A DNA stretch of 13,275 bases from contig CALYQE010000045.1 of NCBI GenBank assembly GCA_945281075.1, forward strand, positions 1 to 13,275. The letters are read 5' to 3'. The first letter of the stretch is position 1, and the number at the start of each line of letters is the position of its first letter. Below are positions 1 to 9,888 of the stretch, in pieces. The position numbers were made by a program, and so were the translations under genes. Origin of the DNA: an uncultured Lactobacillus sp. (GTDB taxonomy: Bacteria; Bacillota; Bacilli; Lactobacillales; Lactobacillaceae). The notes below the pieces were generated by a model. The model did no database searches, was not told the DNA's origin, and saw nothing but the letters and a program-made list of their open reading frames with translations.

Positions 1-257
1 TAACATATTAAATACGCAAATGTGGGGCAACAAAACAAAAGAGAATAATTTTATCAAAAAAAGGACCTGAAAAATGCGGTTTGAATTTTGTTAAAAGGTG
101 GTGATTAAAGAAATGCTTTTTCTGTTCACAAATATCTTTATTTTATTTAAATTTTTATAAATGGTATGCCGCATCCGAGAACTTTATATCTTAGAGACGA
201 CTTTTATGCATATCCGTTAGCTAGAACACTGCTTACGACCAAGTGAATTTGGAAACT
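1..257. other. Gene-poor left flank
   Basis: No convincing gene or RNA gene is visible here. The stretch is AT-rich, with stops in all frames. The only structured item is a 15-codon open frame behind a very good Shine-Dalgarno sequence, listed separately. It lies downstream of the minus-strand RpiR-family regulator, so it is the 3' flank of that gene. It may be decayed sequence, but I cannot name a source. Confidence 0.5.
113..160 (+). CDS. Possible 15-residue hydrophobic micro-ORF
   Basis: A 15-codon frame (MLFLFTNIFILFKFL, then TAA) starts 7 to 11 bases after AAGGTGGTGA at 97-106. That sequence is one mismatch from the ideal AAGGAGGTGA ribosome-binding site. The peptide is almost entirely hydrophobic with a single Lys, as in a tiny membrane peptide. 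I recognise no family; in particular it does not look like Fst/Ldr-type toxins, which are longer and have a charged tail. It could equally be the ribosome-binding site and first codons of a gene that has since been lost, or chance. No convincing promoter was found. Confidence 0.2.
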   Translation: MLFLFTNIFILFKFL

Positions 258-287
258 AAAAAGTCGCTAGTCAAAAAAATAGCGCAC
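258..287 (-). terminator. Probable terminator of the RpiR-family gene
   Basis: On the minus strand, GTGCGCTA pairs with TAGCGAC (one bulged G) across a loop containing seven T, and is followed by TTTTT. It starts 28 bases after the stop of the RpiR-family gene. The stem is short, so this is a moderate call. Confidence 0.45.
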
Positions 288-314
288 ATAATGCTCTTCG
301 CCATTCAAGTTTTC

Positions 315-1058
315 CTATTTTCGAATCTGAACAATCTTTTCAATAATCATTTCCACAAAGAGTGAAACTAGTGATTGCGTATCAATTGAAGAATTATAAA
401 CAAATGCTTTACCCGGCAATACAATGCAGTGTTTAAACTGCTTTCTTAGCGGAGTATCAGGATTAAAAGTTATAAGATAGGTTTTTTTAAGCCGATGCAA
501 TGTTTCCGAAAGGTATTTCTTTATAGAAGTTTCATCTCCGCTTACTGAAAATAAAACAAATGCATCGCTATTTTCCATTAGCCCACTCCAGTGGGAAGCT
601 GTAACATAATTGTCGGTATAAAAACTGGGCTTATTTAAGTCATGCAAGCCCATCGCCAATTGCTTGGCCGGAATACTTGAGTAATAAATGCCCATCAGAA
701 AGCTCTGACGAGCTTTTAACAAGTCATTGGCCAAGTTCTCTAACTCAGTTTTATCAATATTCTTAAAATCAGAAACAGCTTTAATATATTCTTTTAAAAA
801 AGTCGATTTATTGTTCCCAGAATAATCCTGCTGCAATAAAAAGTTCTTTAACTGAAATTTAAATTCCTTAAAACCATCATATCCTAATTTTTTACAATAT
901 CTTTGAACTGAAGCAATTGAAGTTTTAGAATCGGTAGCTATTTTTTGGATAGTTAGCAGTTGAATATGCGTTGGTTGCTGCAAAACAACTTCATATATTT
1001 TCTGATCAGATTTAGACAAAATATCATTTTTGGGTTTTAAAAAGTCTTTTAATTTCAT
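315..1058 (-). CDS. MurR/RpiR-family transcriptional regulator
   Basis: 247 residues, the usual family length is about 250-290. The N-terminal helix-turn-helix (about residues 35-75) has the typical RpiR pattern, with SVQRYCKKLGYDGFKEFK as recognition helix and wing. A SIS sugar-phosphate-binding fold follows (about 95-235), recognisable from the strand FLMGIYYSS, the segment FVLFSVSGDETS and the strand TYLITFN. Such proteins bind a phosphosugar and repress or activate adjacent sugar genes. The gene diverges from the beta-glucoside PTS operon across a 159-base region, which makes that operon the obvious target and a phospho-beta-glucoside or glucose-6-phosphate the likely effector (inference). 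The start ATG follows AAAGGAG. The palindrome TGATAATTTTATCA lies just upstream of its ribosome-binding site, suggesting autoregulation. Confidence 0.88.
   Translation of the reverse strand: MKLKDFLKPKNDILSKSDQKIYEVVLQQPTHIQLLTIQKIATDSKTSIASVQRYCKKLGYDGFKEFKFQLKNFLLQQDYSGNNKSTFLKEYIKAVSDFKNIDKTELENLANDLLKARQSFLMGIYYSSIPAKQLAMGLHDLNKPSFYTDNYVTASHWSGLMENSDAFVLFSVSGDETSIKKYLSETLHRLKKTYLITFNPDTPLRKQFKHCIVLPGKAFVYNSSIDTQSLVSLFVEMIIEKIVQIRK
1018..1031 (+). repeat. 14-bp direct repeat, copy 1
   Basis: AAAATATCATTTTT occurs here, inside the first codons of the RpiR-family gene, and again identically at 1156-1169 in the leader of the divergent operon. Both contain a TATCATT box. It may be an operator half or simply AT-rich coincidence. 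Confidence 0.3.
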
Positions 1059-1074
1059 GCTTTTCTCCTTTATA

Positions 1075-1088
1075 TGATAATTTTATCA
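1075..1088. promoter_or_regulatory. Palindromic operator candidate upstream of the RpiR-family gene
   Basis: TGATAA-TT-TTATCA is a perfect inverted repeat 17 bases before the regulator's start codon. On the minus strand it contains TGATAAAAT, which could serve as an extended -10, so binding would block the regulator's own transcription. TATCA boxes recur at 1160 and 1181 on the other side of the divergent region, consistent with one protein acting on both promoters (inference). Confidence 0.45.
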
Positions 1089-1116
1089 CTTTTTTTGGAT
1101 TTTTTATAATTGGGTA

Positions 1117-1145
1117 TTGTAAGCGATAACACTCCGTGCTAATAT
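1117..1145 (+). promoter_or_regulatory. Promoter of the beta-glucoside PTS operon
   Basis: -35 TTGTAA (1117-1122), 17-base spacer, -10 TAATAT (1140-1145), giving a start near 1152 and a leader of about 65 bases before the PTS gene. The cre site overlaps the -35 element. Confidence 0.65.
1118..1131 (+). promoter_or_regulatory. cre site (CcpA operator)
   Basis: TGTAAGCGATAACA matches the cre consensus TGWAANCGNTNWCA at every position. It covers most of the -35 element of the PTS operon promoter, so CcpA with HPr-Ser-P should repress the operon when a preferred sugar is present. This is standard logic for beta-glucoside operons in Firmicutes. Confidence 0.85.
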
Positions 1146-1155
1146 AACGATGTAA

Positions 1156-1187
1156 AAAATATCATTTTTCATGTTAAAATTATCATT
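1156..1187 (+). promoter_or_regulatory. Paired TATCATT boxes in the PTS operon leader
   Basis: TATCATT occurs at 1160-1166 and 1181-1187, 21 bases (two helical turns) apart, just downstream of the predicted transcription start. AAAATTATCA at 1176-1185 is the reverse complement of TGATAATTTT at 1075-1084. Candidate RpiR-family operators. The sequence is AT-rich, so the call is tentative. Confidence 0.35.
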
Positions 1188-1217
1188 AATTGAAATATTC
1201 TATAAAGGAGAATTCAC

Positions 1218-4575
<3,358 letters not shown>

Positions 4576-4597
4576 GAAAAAGCGTGCTTTATAAAGT

Positions 4598-4640
4598 AAA
4601 TCCCCTCAGTTGGACTAAATCCAATTCAGGGGATTTTTTT
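4598..4640 (+). terminator. Terminator of the PTS/GH1 operon
   Basis: AAATCCCCT pairs with AGGGGATTT, an inner TTGGA pairs with TCCAA, and a run of seven T follows. It begins 22 bases after the GH1 stop. Confidence 0.9.
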
Positions 4641-4667
4641 AATTAAACCTAGAATTCAGGGCAAACT

Positions 4668-4704
4668 AAAAGGCTTCATCCCGAAATAAAAACGGAATAA
4701 AGCC
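4668..4704 (-). terminator. Terminator of the ROK kinase gene
   Basis: On the minus strand GGCTTTATTCCG pairs with CGGGATGAAGCC over all 12 positions (two G-U pairs), with a nine-base loop, followed by TTTTAGTTT. On the plus strand the same arms have C/A mismatches, so the structure is built for the minus-strand transcript. It starts 86 bases after the kinase stop. Confidence 0.7.
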
Positions 4705-4789
4705 CCACAAAATAGATGAGCCGAAATTAGCCTCCTGATTTAAGAACAAACTTCACAAGCGGATTGGTTCTCGAAGTTCACCTTCATTA

Positions 4790-5683
4790 CTAATCAACCT
4801 TAAAAAGCAAATTGTACAAAGCTCCATAAAGATTTGCATCATTTTTAAATTTAGCCGGTACAATTTCTGGCTTGGTTAAAGTTGAACCGATAACCGGGTT
4901 TAGGTTGTTAACCAGTTGATCATAAACCAGATTTATTCTTTCAATCAAAATTGGTTGAGAACTGATTCCACCACCAATCGCAATTTTGTTTAAGTCCACA
5001 ACTGTTTGCAGGTTTAAAATCAAAGACGCCAGATTTAAACAATACTGATCAAAAATTGCCACCGCTTCAGGGACTTGTTTTTTAATTGCTTCAAAAGCGT
5101 GCAGACCATCATTTTTGTTAGCATAATCAAGTTTTTGGTTAACCTCGCGAACAAAACGAACAGCTGATCGAAGCGTGCCAATACTCCCCTGCATGTTTTT
5201 AGGATGAGATATATCATTGATCATCAAACTAATTTCTCCAGCCTGAAAATGTGCCCCATGCAATAGGTGACCGTCAACAATTATGCCGCCACCAACGCCA
5301 GTACCTAAAGTAATGGTTGCGCAATTTTTTTCGCCTTTAAGGTTGCCCAACCAGTTTTCGGCGAGAACAGCTGCCTTGCCGTCATTAATTATGGTAACTG
5401 GGAATTTTTTGCCTTGATAAATTTTTCCAAAATCTATTCCATCAAGATATAGAATCGCACCACCAAAACGAATCTTAGTTTTTTCAATCTTACCTGGCGC
5501 GCACATTGCTAATCCACTGATATTTTGAGAGTGTTTCGCGACAATTTGGTCAATTTCGCTGAGAAACTTCTGTTTATTATCCGGAGTACTTATTTTTCCC
5601 TTTTCAATAATCTGACCAGATTCTTTAATATGCGCAAACTTAATTTCAGTTCCGCCAATGTCAATGCTCAAATAACTTTTCAT
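4790..5683 (-). CDS. ROK-family sugar kinase, possibly beta-glucoside kinase
   Basis: 297-residue cytoplasmic ATP-dependent kinase of the ROK family. The phosphate-binding loop DIGGTEIKFA is at 8-17, the catalytic Asp is D101 in INDGKAAV, and the glycine loop GTGVGGGI is at 127-134. The sugar-binding stretch is HFQAGEISLM (145-154), and GGGIS (237-241) and FKNDANLYGALY close the C-terminal fold. There is no CxCGxxGCxE zinc motif, which typical Bacillus-type ROK glucokinases and ROK repressors carry. There is no N-terminal HTH, so it is an enzyme and not a repressor. Length and the missing zinc motif fit BglK-type beta-glucoside kinases, and the adjacent beta-glucoside operon supports that. 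Glucokinase, fructokinase or N-acetylmannosamine kinase remain possible. It is convergent to the GH1 gene and has its own promoter. The start follows AAGGGG. Confidence 0.85.
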   Translation of the reverse strand: MKSYLSIDIGGTEIKFAHIKESGQIIEKGKISTPDNKQKFLSEIDQIVAKHSQNISGLAMCAPGKIEKTKIRFGGAILYLDGIDFGKIYQGKKFPVTIINDGKAAVLAENWLGNLKGEKNCATITLGTGVGGGIIVDGHLLHGAHFQAGEISLMINDISHPKNMQGSIGTLRSAVRFVREVNQKLDYANKNDGLHAFEAIKKQVPEAVAIFDQYCLNLASLILNLQTVVDLNKIAIGGGISSQPILIERINLVYDQLVNNLNPVIGSTLTKPEIVPAKFKNDANLYGALYNLLFKVD

Positions 5684-5713
5684 ATTTCCCCTTCAGATAG
5701 ATGATATCGAGAT

Positions 5714-5739
5714 AATAACGCTAATCTTAAAACGTTATT
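5714..5739. promoter_or_regulatory. Inverted-repeat operator candidate upstream of the ROK kinase
   Basis: AATAACG (5714-5720) and CGTTATT (5733-5739) form a perfect 7-bp inverted repeat with a 12-base spacer. It overlaps the -10 element and the expected start site of the kinase promoter, as a repressor operator would. It does not match the cre consensus or the TATCA boxes of the PTS operon. Confidence 0.4.
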
Positions 5740-5765
5740 TTAGAACATTACCGCAAACTTTTCAC
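5737..5765 (-). promoter_or_regulatory. Putative promoter of the ROK kinase
   Basis: Minus strand: -35 GTGAAA (5760-5765), 17-base spacer, -10 TAAAAT (5737-5742). The -35 is weak. I found no clear terminator between the upstream flavoprotein gene and this gene, so readthrough from there is also possible. Confidence 0.4.
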
Positions 5766-5848
5766 TTTTTTATCTACAACCAGAACAGCTTTTCATCTGC
5801 TCAAAATTTTAAAATATCGGGTCGTTTTACTTCACGCAATTGCTTTTT

Positions 5849-7297
5849 TTATTTTTGACTAACTATTTCCTTAACCGCGACACGGCCGGAATAGATACAG
5901 TAGCCCGCTTCAGACCCAGGAACATTTACCCCATAAGTATCGCCAACCAATACTGCAGAAGCATCAGATCCAATAGCATACAAATTATCAATTTTGCGAC
6001 CCTGATCATTTAGAACTTCATTTTTGCGGTTTACTCTTAAACCGCCCATCGTGCAATAAGCTCCGACGCCTAATTCAAAAGCATAAAATGGTCCTTTTTT
6101 AACAGAATATAGGTAGTTGGCTGGTTTTTCAAAATCTTTATCCTCGCCAGAAGCGACCAGCTCATTGTAACGCTTAATTGTCGCTTCCAGTTCAGGCAGG
6201 TCCAGCTTTTTAGCTAAATCGCCAACCGTATCTGCTTTAGTTAAAAATGAAAGATTGTTTGCTTCTGCTTCTTTAATCATGCCTTTTAATTGGTCAAGTC
6301 GAGTCCGTTCAGACAAAGGCTTTAAACTTCTTGGCAATTTGTTTTCCGCAAATTCGTTAATTGTTGCCTGATCTAAAATTGCATAGACTTTTTCTTGTCT
6401 GATAATTGCGTTACCAGCATGAGCCCAAATTCTAAATACACTTTCATCAACGAATCGATTTCCTACTTCATTTACCCATAGTGGAGCCATTTCACAACTG
6501 GCAATTCCAATATCGGTTTTCCAGAATTTAAAGGCAGGAACAGAATCCTCCTTGATTTGTCCGCCGAACATCATTGCCATGCCCAAGCCAAATTTCTTGG
6601 CGCCAGCTTCCCAAGCGAGTCGAAGTCCTGTTCCATCGCTTTTACCGGAATTCATCGGTACAATTCGATTCGAGTTCGAATTAAAATATTTAGTTAGCAT
6701 TTCTCGATTATTTAAATACCCGCCTGTTGCTAGAATTACGGCCTTGGCTTCAATCTTCTGGATCTTTTTACTGGCAAAATCTTCGACAAACACGCCAGTA
6801 ATTTTTCGCTTCTGATCCTGCAGCAACTCAGTAACAGCAGACGAAGTAATAAATTCAACGCCCCGCTTTTTGGAATATGGCTGCATGGCATCATGAATAG
6901 CATGATTCCCCAGACCTTCAAAAAGATGCCAGGTGTTCAGTCCTGCTCCCAAAGTAGCAACACCTTTAAATTTGACTCCTAATTTTTCTAACCATTCAAC
7001 ATTGTTAGCTGATTCGTTAATATAATCCTTCCAGATTTGCGTATCCGCTTCAAAATGAGAAAATTGTTGTTCATCGTGCAAGAGATCAACCCCAGATATT
7101 TCAATACCTTGATTTTTTTGCATTTTACTGCCAATAGCAAAAACACCTTCAACGTAGTTTCCTGAACCACCAGTTGTTCTTCCCTTTTCAATTACTAAAG
7201 TTTTTAAACCTTTACTTGCTGCCTCAGCAGCTGCTGCCTGACCTGATAAGCCAGAGCCGATAATTACTAAGTCATATTGTTTTTCTTTTGCTAACAT
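5849..7297 (-). CDS. FAD-dependent oxidoreductase of the fumarate reductase-like superfamily
   Basis: 482 residues. No signal peptide, heme motifs or FMN-binding domain are visible, so it should be a soluble cytoplasmic flavoprotein. The N-terminal Rossmann motif GSGLSG (14-19) in YDLVIIGSGLSGQAA and the acidic end of strand 2 (VIEKG) bind FAD. ATGG (190-193) is the second FAD motif. The segment WVNEVGNRFVDESVFR places R289 where fumarate reductases have their proton-donating Arg. NLYAIGSDASAVLVGDTYG is the C-terminal FAD contact. Where fumarate reductases have HHTMGG and GANRLGGNA, this protein has YCTMGG (414-419) and GVNVPGSEA (456-464), so the usual substrate-carboxylate His and Arg appear replaced. 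It probably reduces or oxidises a different C=C substrate (inference). It diverges from a LysR gene, its likely regulator. The start follows GTGAGG. Confidence 0.85.
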   Translation of the reverse strand: MLAKEKQYDLVIIGSGLSGQAAAAEAASKGLKTLVIEKGRTTGGSGNYVEGVFAIGSKMQKNQGIEISGVDLLHDEQQFSHFEADTQIWKDYINESANNVEWLEKLGVKFKGVATLGAGLNTWHLFEGLGNHAIHDAMQPYSKKRGVEFITSSAVTELLQDQKRKITGVFVEDFASKKIQKIEAKAVILATGGYLNNREMLTKYFNSNSNRIVPMNSGKSDGTGLRLAWEAGAKKFGLGMAMMFGGQIKEDSVPAFKFWKTDIGIASCEMAPLWVNEVGNRFVDESVFRIWAHAGNAIIRQEKVYAILDQATINEFAENKLPRSLKPLSERTRLDQLKGMIKEAEANNLSFLTKADTVGDLAKKLDLPELEATIKRYNELVASGEDKDFEKPANYLYSVKKGPFYAFELGVGAYCTMGGLRVNRKNEVLNDQGRKIDNLYAIGSDASAVLVGDTYGVNVPGSEAGYCIYSGRVAVKEIVSQK

Positions 7298-7342
7298 TGT
7301 ATTGCCTCACTTATTATTGTTAAATATCTATTATTTATTTTC

Positions 7343-7371
7343 TTGAAAAACGCTAACAATGTTAATATATA
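7343..7371 (+). promoter_or_regulatory. Putative promoter of the LysR gene
   Basis: -35 TTGAAA (7343-7348), 17-base spacer, -10 TATATA (7366-7371). The spacer holds the palindrome TAACAATGTTA. The predicted leader is about 63 bases. Confidence 0.5.
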
Positions 7372-7394
7372 GATAACAGTAAACATTGTACAAT
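7354..7394. promoter_or_regulatory. LysR-type operator cluster in the divergent promoter region
   Basis: TAACAATGTTA (7354-7364) is an 11-bp palindrome. ATTGTACAAT (7385-7394) is a perfect 10-bp palindrome. ACAATGTT (7356-7363) and AACATTGT (7382-7389) are exact inverted repeats 18 bases apart. Two or more dyads spread over about 40 bases across both promoters is the usual layout of LysR recognition and activation sites. Confidence 0.55.
7364..7393 (-). promoter_or_regulatory. Putative promoter of the flavoprotein gene
   Basis: Minus strand: -35 TTGTAC (7388-7393), 18-base spacer, -10 TATATT (7364-7369). It overlaps the lysR promoter back to back, so the two transcripts cannot easily initiate at once. 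The -35 is itself part of the ATTGTACAAT palindrome. Confidence 0.4.
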
Positions 7395-7440
7395 TAGTAT
7401 TTAGATTTTTAATCATTGTGAAGAAGCAATAATTAGTAAA

Positions 7441-8355
7441 ATGGACGAAAAACTGCTACACCAAATTTTATTGACAGTTGAAGAAGTAAAAACAGTAAGC
7501 GAATTAGCAAATCGACTTTATTTAAGTCAACCGTATGTTAGTCAGTTGATCTCGAAAGCCGAACAGCATTATCACGTTCAACTGGTAAACCGTAAGAAGA
7601 TTCCAATTTCATTGACTCTAGCTGGTAAAGAGCTGGTTAAAGGAATGGAAAGAATTATTAACGACCGTAAACAGATTGAACAAAACCTCGAACAGTATTC
7701 TTTAAAGCGACAGTCTCTTATTAAAATTGCCTTGACGCCAATTTGGATTTCGAGTAAAACTTCTAAACTGATTGCTGAACTACAACAAAGTTTTCCTAAC
7801 ATTCAATTTGAAATTTATCGTGTTTTTACCTCGGCTGATTCTGTTAAAATGCTTGAAAACAGGAGCGTAGATATTTTTTGGGGCGCACTGCTTCATGATC
7901 AAGGTCTCATATCAACATACTTATATCGTTCAGCAGCATGCATAATCATTCCTCCCTCTCATCCCTTATATGAAAAAGACCAAACAGAAATTCAGTTTTC
8001 ATCTTCAAAGTTTAACCAGCTTAATGGCAGTGAAATGGTAACCCTAACGGACAACTCAGCTTTTCAAAAAATTGTTGATCACCTTTTCGAAGATGACGGC
8101 ATTAAATTCAATAAAAAGATTAAAGTCAACGACTTTATCGGAGCTGGTCAACTTGCACTTGATGGTTTTGGAATAACGGTTACCTTAAATGATGTTCTTG
8201 ATTATCTCCATAAAGACGACAGAAAATACAATATAATGCAAATCCCTACAACTATTATTAACTTAGATGTGGGAATTAGCATTAATGAAGATTCATCGGC
8301 ACAAGTTAAAAGCATTGCTAAAAAGCTCTGCGATATTTTGATTGATCACTATTAA
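7441..8355 (+). CDS. LysR-family transcriptional regulator
   Basis: 304 residues, typical LysR length. The winged HTH occupies about residues 1-65, with SELANRLYLSQPYVSQLISKAE (20-41) as the helix-turn-helix and LTLAGKELV as the wing end. A linker helix (about 66-90) precedes the periplasmic-binding-like effector domain (about 92-300), which starts IKIALTPIWIS. It diverges from the flavoprotein gene with overlapping promoters and palindromes between, so it most likely controls that gene in response to a small acid related to the enzyme's substrate (inference). The ribosome-binding site is weak: only GAAGAAG about 14 bases before the ATG. No in-frame alternative start upstream is credible. It converges on the symporter gene. 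Confidence 0.88.
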   Translation: MDEKLLHQILLTVEEVKTVSELANRLYLSQPYVSQLISKAEQHYHVQLVNRKKIPISLTLAGKELVKGMERIINDRKQIEQNLEQYSLKRQSLIKIALTPIWISSKTSKLIAELQQSFPNIQFEIYRVFTSADSVKMLENRSVDIFWGALLHDQGLISTYLYRSAACIIIPPSHPLYEKDQTEIQFSSSKFNQLNGSEMVTLTDNSAFQKIVDHLFEDDGIKFNKKIKVNDFIGAGQLALDGFGITVTLNDVLDYLHKDDRKYNIMQIPTTIINLDVGISINEDSSAQVKSIAKKLCDILIDHY

Positions 8356-8444
8356 ATGATATGACACCCAAATTTGTCGTAAACTCGGGGATCACATCAA
8401 AAAACAATGCCCTTTCAAATTTATTTAATGGCAGATGAATTGAT

Positions 8445-9824
8445 TTATTTTTTAATTCTTTTAGTAAAGAAATTGCCTGCATACATAATAATTAATGGCA
8501 CAAAAATAGCTATATATGTATCATTTATACCAAATGGATCTCCCAATGAGTACCATACCGTCGTGAATATTGTTGTACCTATTAAAGCAGTATTTGCTAC
8601 CTTTGTATTGTTAAAAGCTGGCAGGTAAAATGCAAGTACGGCCACAATAGCAATAGATACACGTAGTGCTTTTGCAAAAAATGACAAAGCTAAAATATTA
8701 GGAGAAATAAACATAAAAACTAAAGGAAACAATCCAACTATTATTGAAATTACTTTAGTTACATGTAACTGCTTGGTTTCGTCAGGCCGCCAATGGGGCA
8801 CGTAGAAGTCATTAACAATTAAGGCAACTATAGCTAATGAACAGGCACTGACTCCGATAAATACACTAGCTAATAAGCCTATAGCACTGATACATGCAAA
8901 AATTATATTCATTTTACCTAAAAATACTGGCAAAGCATATAAAGGATTTAAATGAGGAAAAAGTGCTTTAGCATAAACTCCAATTAGTCCTAATGCTATA
9001 CCAAAAGGCACTATCAAAATGGCGGCTAAAAAAGATGCTTTCTGGGCATTTTTTGCCGAGGAAGTCGATGATATCGCTTGAGCAATAAATTGCGTTGAAA
9101 ATACGGCACCTGTAGAAGTAAGAATCCAACCTATAATGGTGGCCCAGCCGATTTTTCCGGCAGGACTAAAATAAAATGTGGACAAGTTTTTTACTGGATT
9201 ACCAGTTTTATGAGATAAAACCAAAGCTGTAGCAAATATGATTAAAACGCAGCAATATTTTGCAAAAGTGTGAATCATTGTCGTCTTGGCTACGCTTTTC
9301 ATACCGCCAATACTAAAATATATTGTACTTACTACAGCAATTATTATCATTGACGGTACTAAATTGGTTCCTAAAATTTCATGTAACACACTTGCACCAC
9401 TAAAGTACGTGTTTAAATTAAGCATCAGCATAGCATAAATCATTATGATGGAAACGATCATTTGTGTTGAGCGTCCATATTTTTGTTTAATAGCGCCTGA
9501 AATTGTAAAACTACCTGTTTTATATAATTTCTTTACAAAAAAGCAGCCATACATTATAAAGCCTATAGCTGCTGCAAAAACGGACCACGCAGCAGCAAAG
9601 CCACTGGTAAATGCTCTTTGAGCTGTTCCCACCACAGCCATGATCCCATTGTAATTAGAGAAAATCATCACCGCCACTACAAAGTATGGTAATGACTTAC
9701 CACCTTGCATGAAATCCAAATTAGAGTGACCACTCCATTTATAACTTAAATAAGCGGTAATCAAGATATATATAATGACTGCCGACAAAATAATAAATGA
9801 AGAGTTTTTATTAAGTATTTCCAT
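8445..9824 (-). CDS. Sodium:solute symporter (SSS/SLC5 family)
   Basis: 459-residue polytopic membrane protein with about 12-13 hydrophobic segments; family members are usually 450-550. Recognisable parts are FMQGGKSLPYFVVAVMIFS (38-56, first core helix region), the SSS signature around IGGMKSVAKTTMIHTF (172-187), and the helix AIGLLASVFIGVSACSLAI ending in VNDFY, where sodium-binding serines of the family lie. It should import a solute with sodium. The substrate cannot be read from sequence; the adjacent DapA-family enzyme suggests a sugar acid, a sialic-acid-like or another keto-acid precursor (inference). It is the last gene of the lacI-dapA-like-SSS set. The ribosome-binding site GGAGG follows directly on the T-run of an intergenic hairpin. 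No clear terminator was found after it. Confidence 0.9.
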   Translation of the reverse strand: MEILNKNSSFIILSAVIIYILITAYLSYKWSGHSNLDFMQGGKSLPYFVVAVMIFSNYNGIMAVVGTAQRAFTSGFAAAWSVFAAAIGFIMYGCFFVKKLYKTGSFTISGAIKQKYGRSTQMIVSIIMIYAMLMLNLNTYFSGASVLHEILGTNLVPSMIIIAVVSTIYFSIGGMKSVAKTTMIHTFAKYCCVLIIFATALVLSHKTGNPVKNLSTFYFSPAGKIGWATIIGWILTSTGAVFSTQFIAQAISSTSSAKNAQKASFLAAILIVPFGIALGLIGVYAKALFPHLNPLYALPVFLGKMNIIFACISAIGLLASVFIGVSACSLAIVALIVNDFYVPHWRPDETKQLHVTKVISIIVGLFPLVFMFISPNILALSFFAKALRVSIAIVAVLAFYLPAFNNTKVANTALIGTTIFTTVWYSLGDPFGINDTYIAIFVPLIIMYAGNFFTKRIKK

Positions 9825-9840
9825 AATATATTCCTCCGTT

Positions 9841-9878
9841 AAAAAAGTGCAAGTAAAGTAACCTTAGCTTGCACTTTT
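9841..9878 (-). terminator. Terminator-like hairpin before the symporter gene
   Basis: AAAAGTGCAAG (9843-9853) and CTTGCACTTTT (9868-9878) pair perfectly over 11 bp. On the minus strand a run of six T follows, then AACGGAGG, the symporter's ribosome-binding site. It lies between the DapA-like and symporter genes, so it may cut symporter expression relative to the enzyme, act as an attenuator, or protect the upstream mRNA end. Confidence 0.7.
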
Positions 9879-9888
9879 AAATTAGTAT

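Noticed and set aside
147..251. Minus-strand open stretches reading SLRYKVLGCGIPFIKI and QIHLVVSSVLANGYA, interrupted by a stop at 204-206
   Set aside because: They look faintly like the tail of a decayed gene, but are too short to assign and have no start, ribosome-binding site or recognisable motif.
6552..6815. 87-codon plus-strand frame antisense to the flavoprotein gene
   Set aside because: It mirrors conserved flavoprotein coding sequence and has no promoter or ribosome-binding site.
8356..8444. Possible bidirectional terminator between lysR and the symporter
   Set aside because: I found only a loose AAATTTG/CAAATTT pairing with a loop of about 40 bases and no T-run next to a stem.
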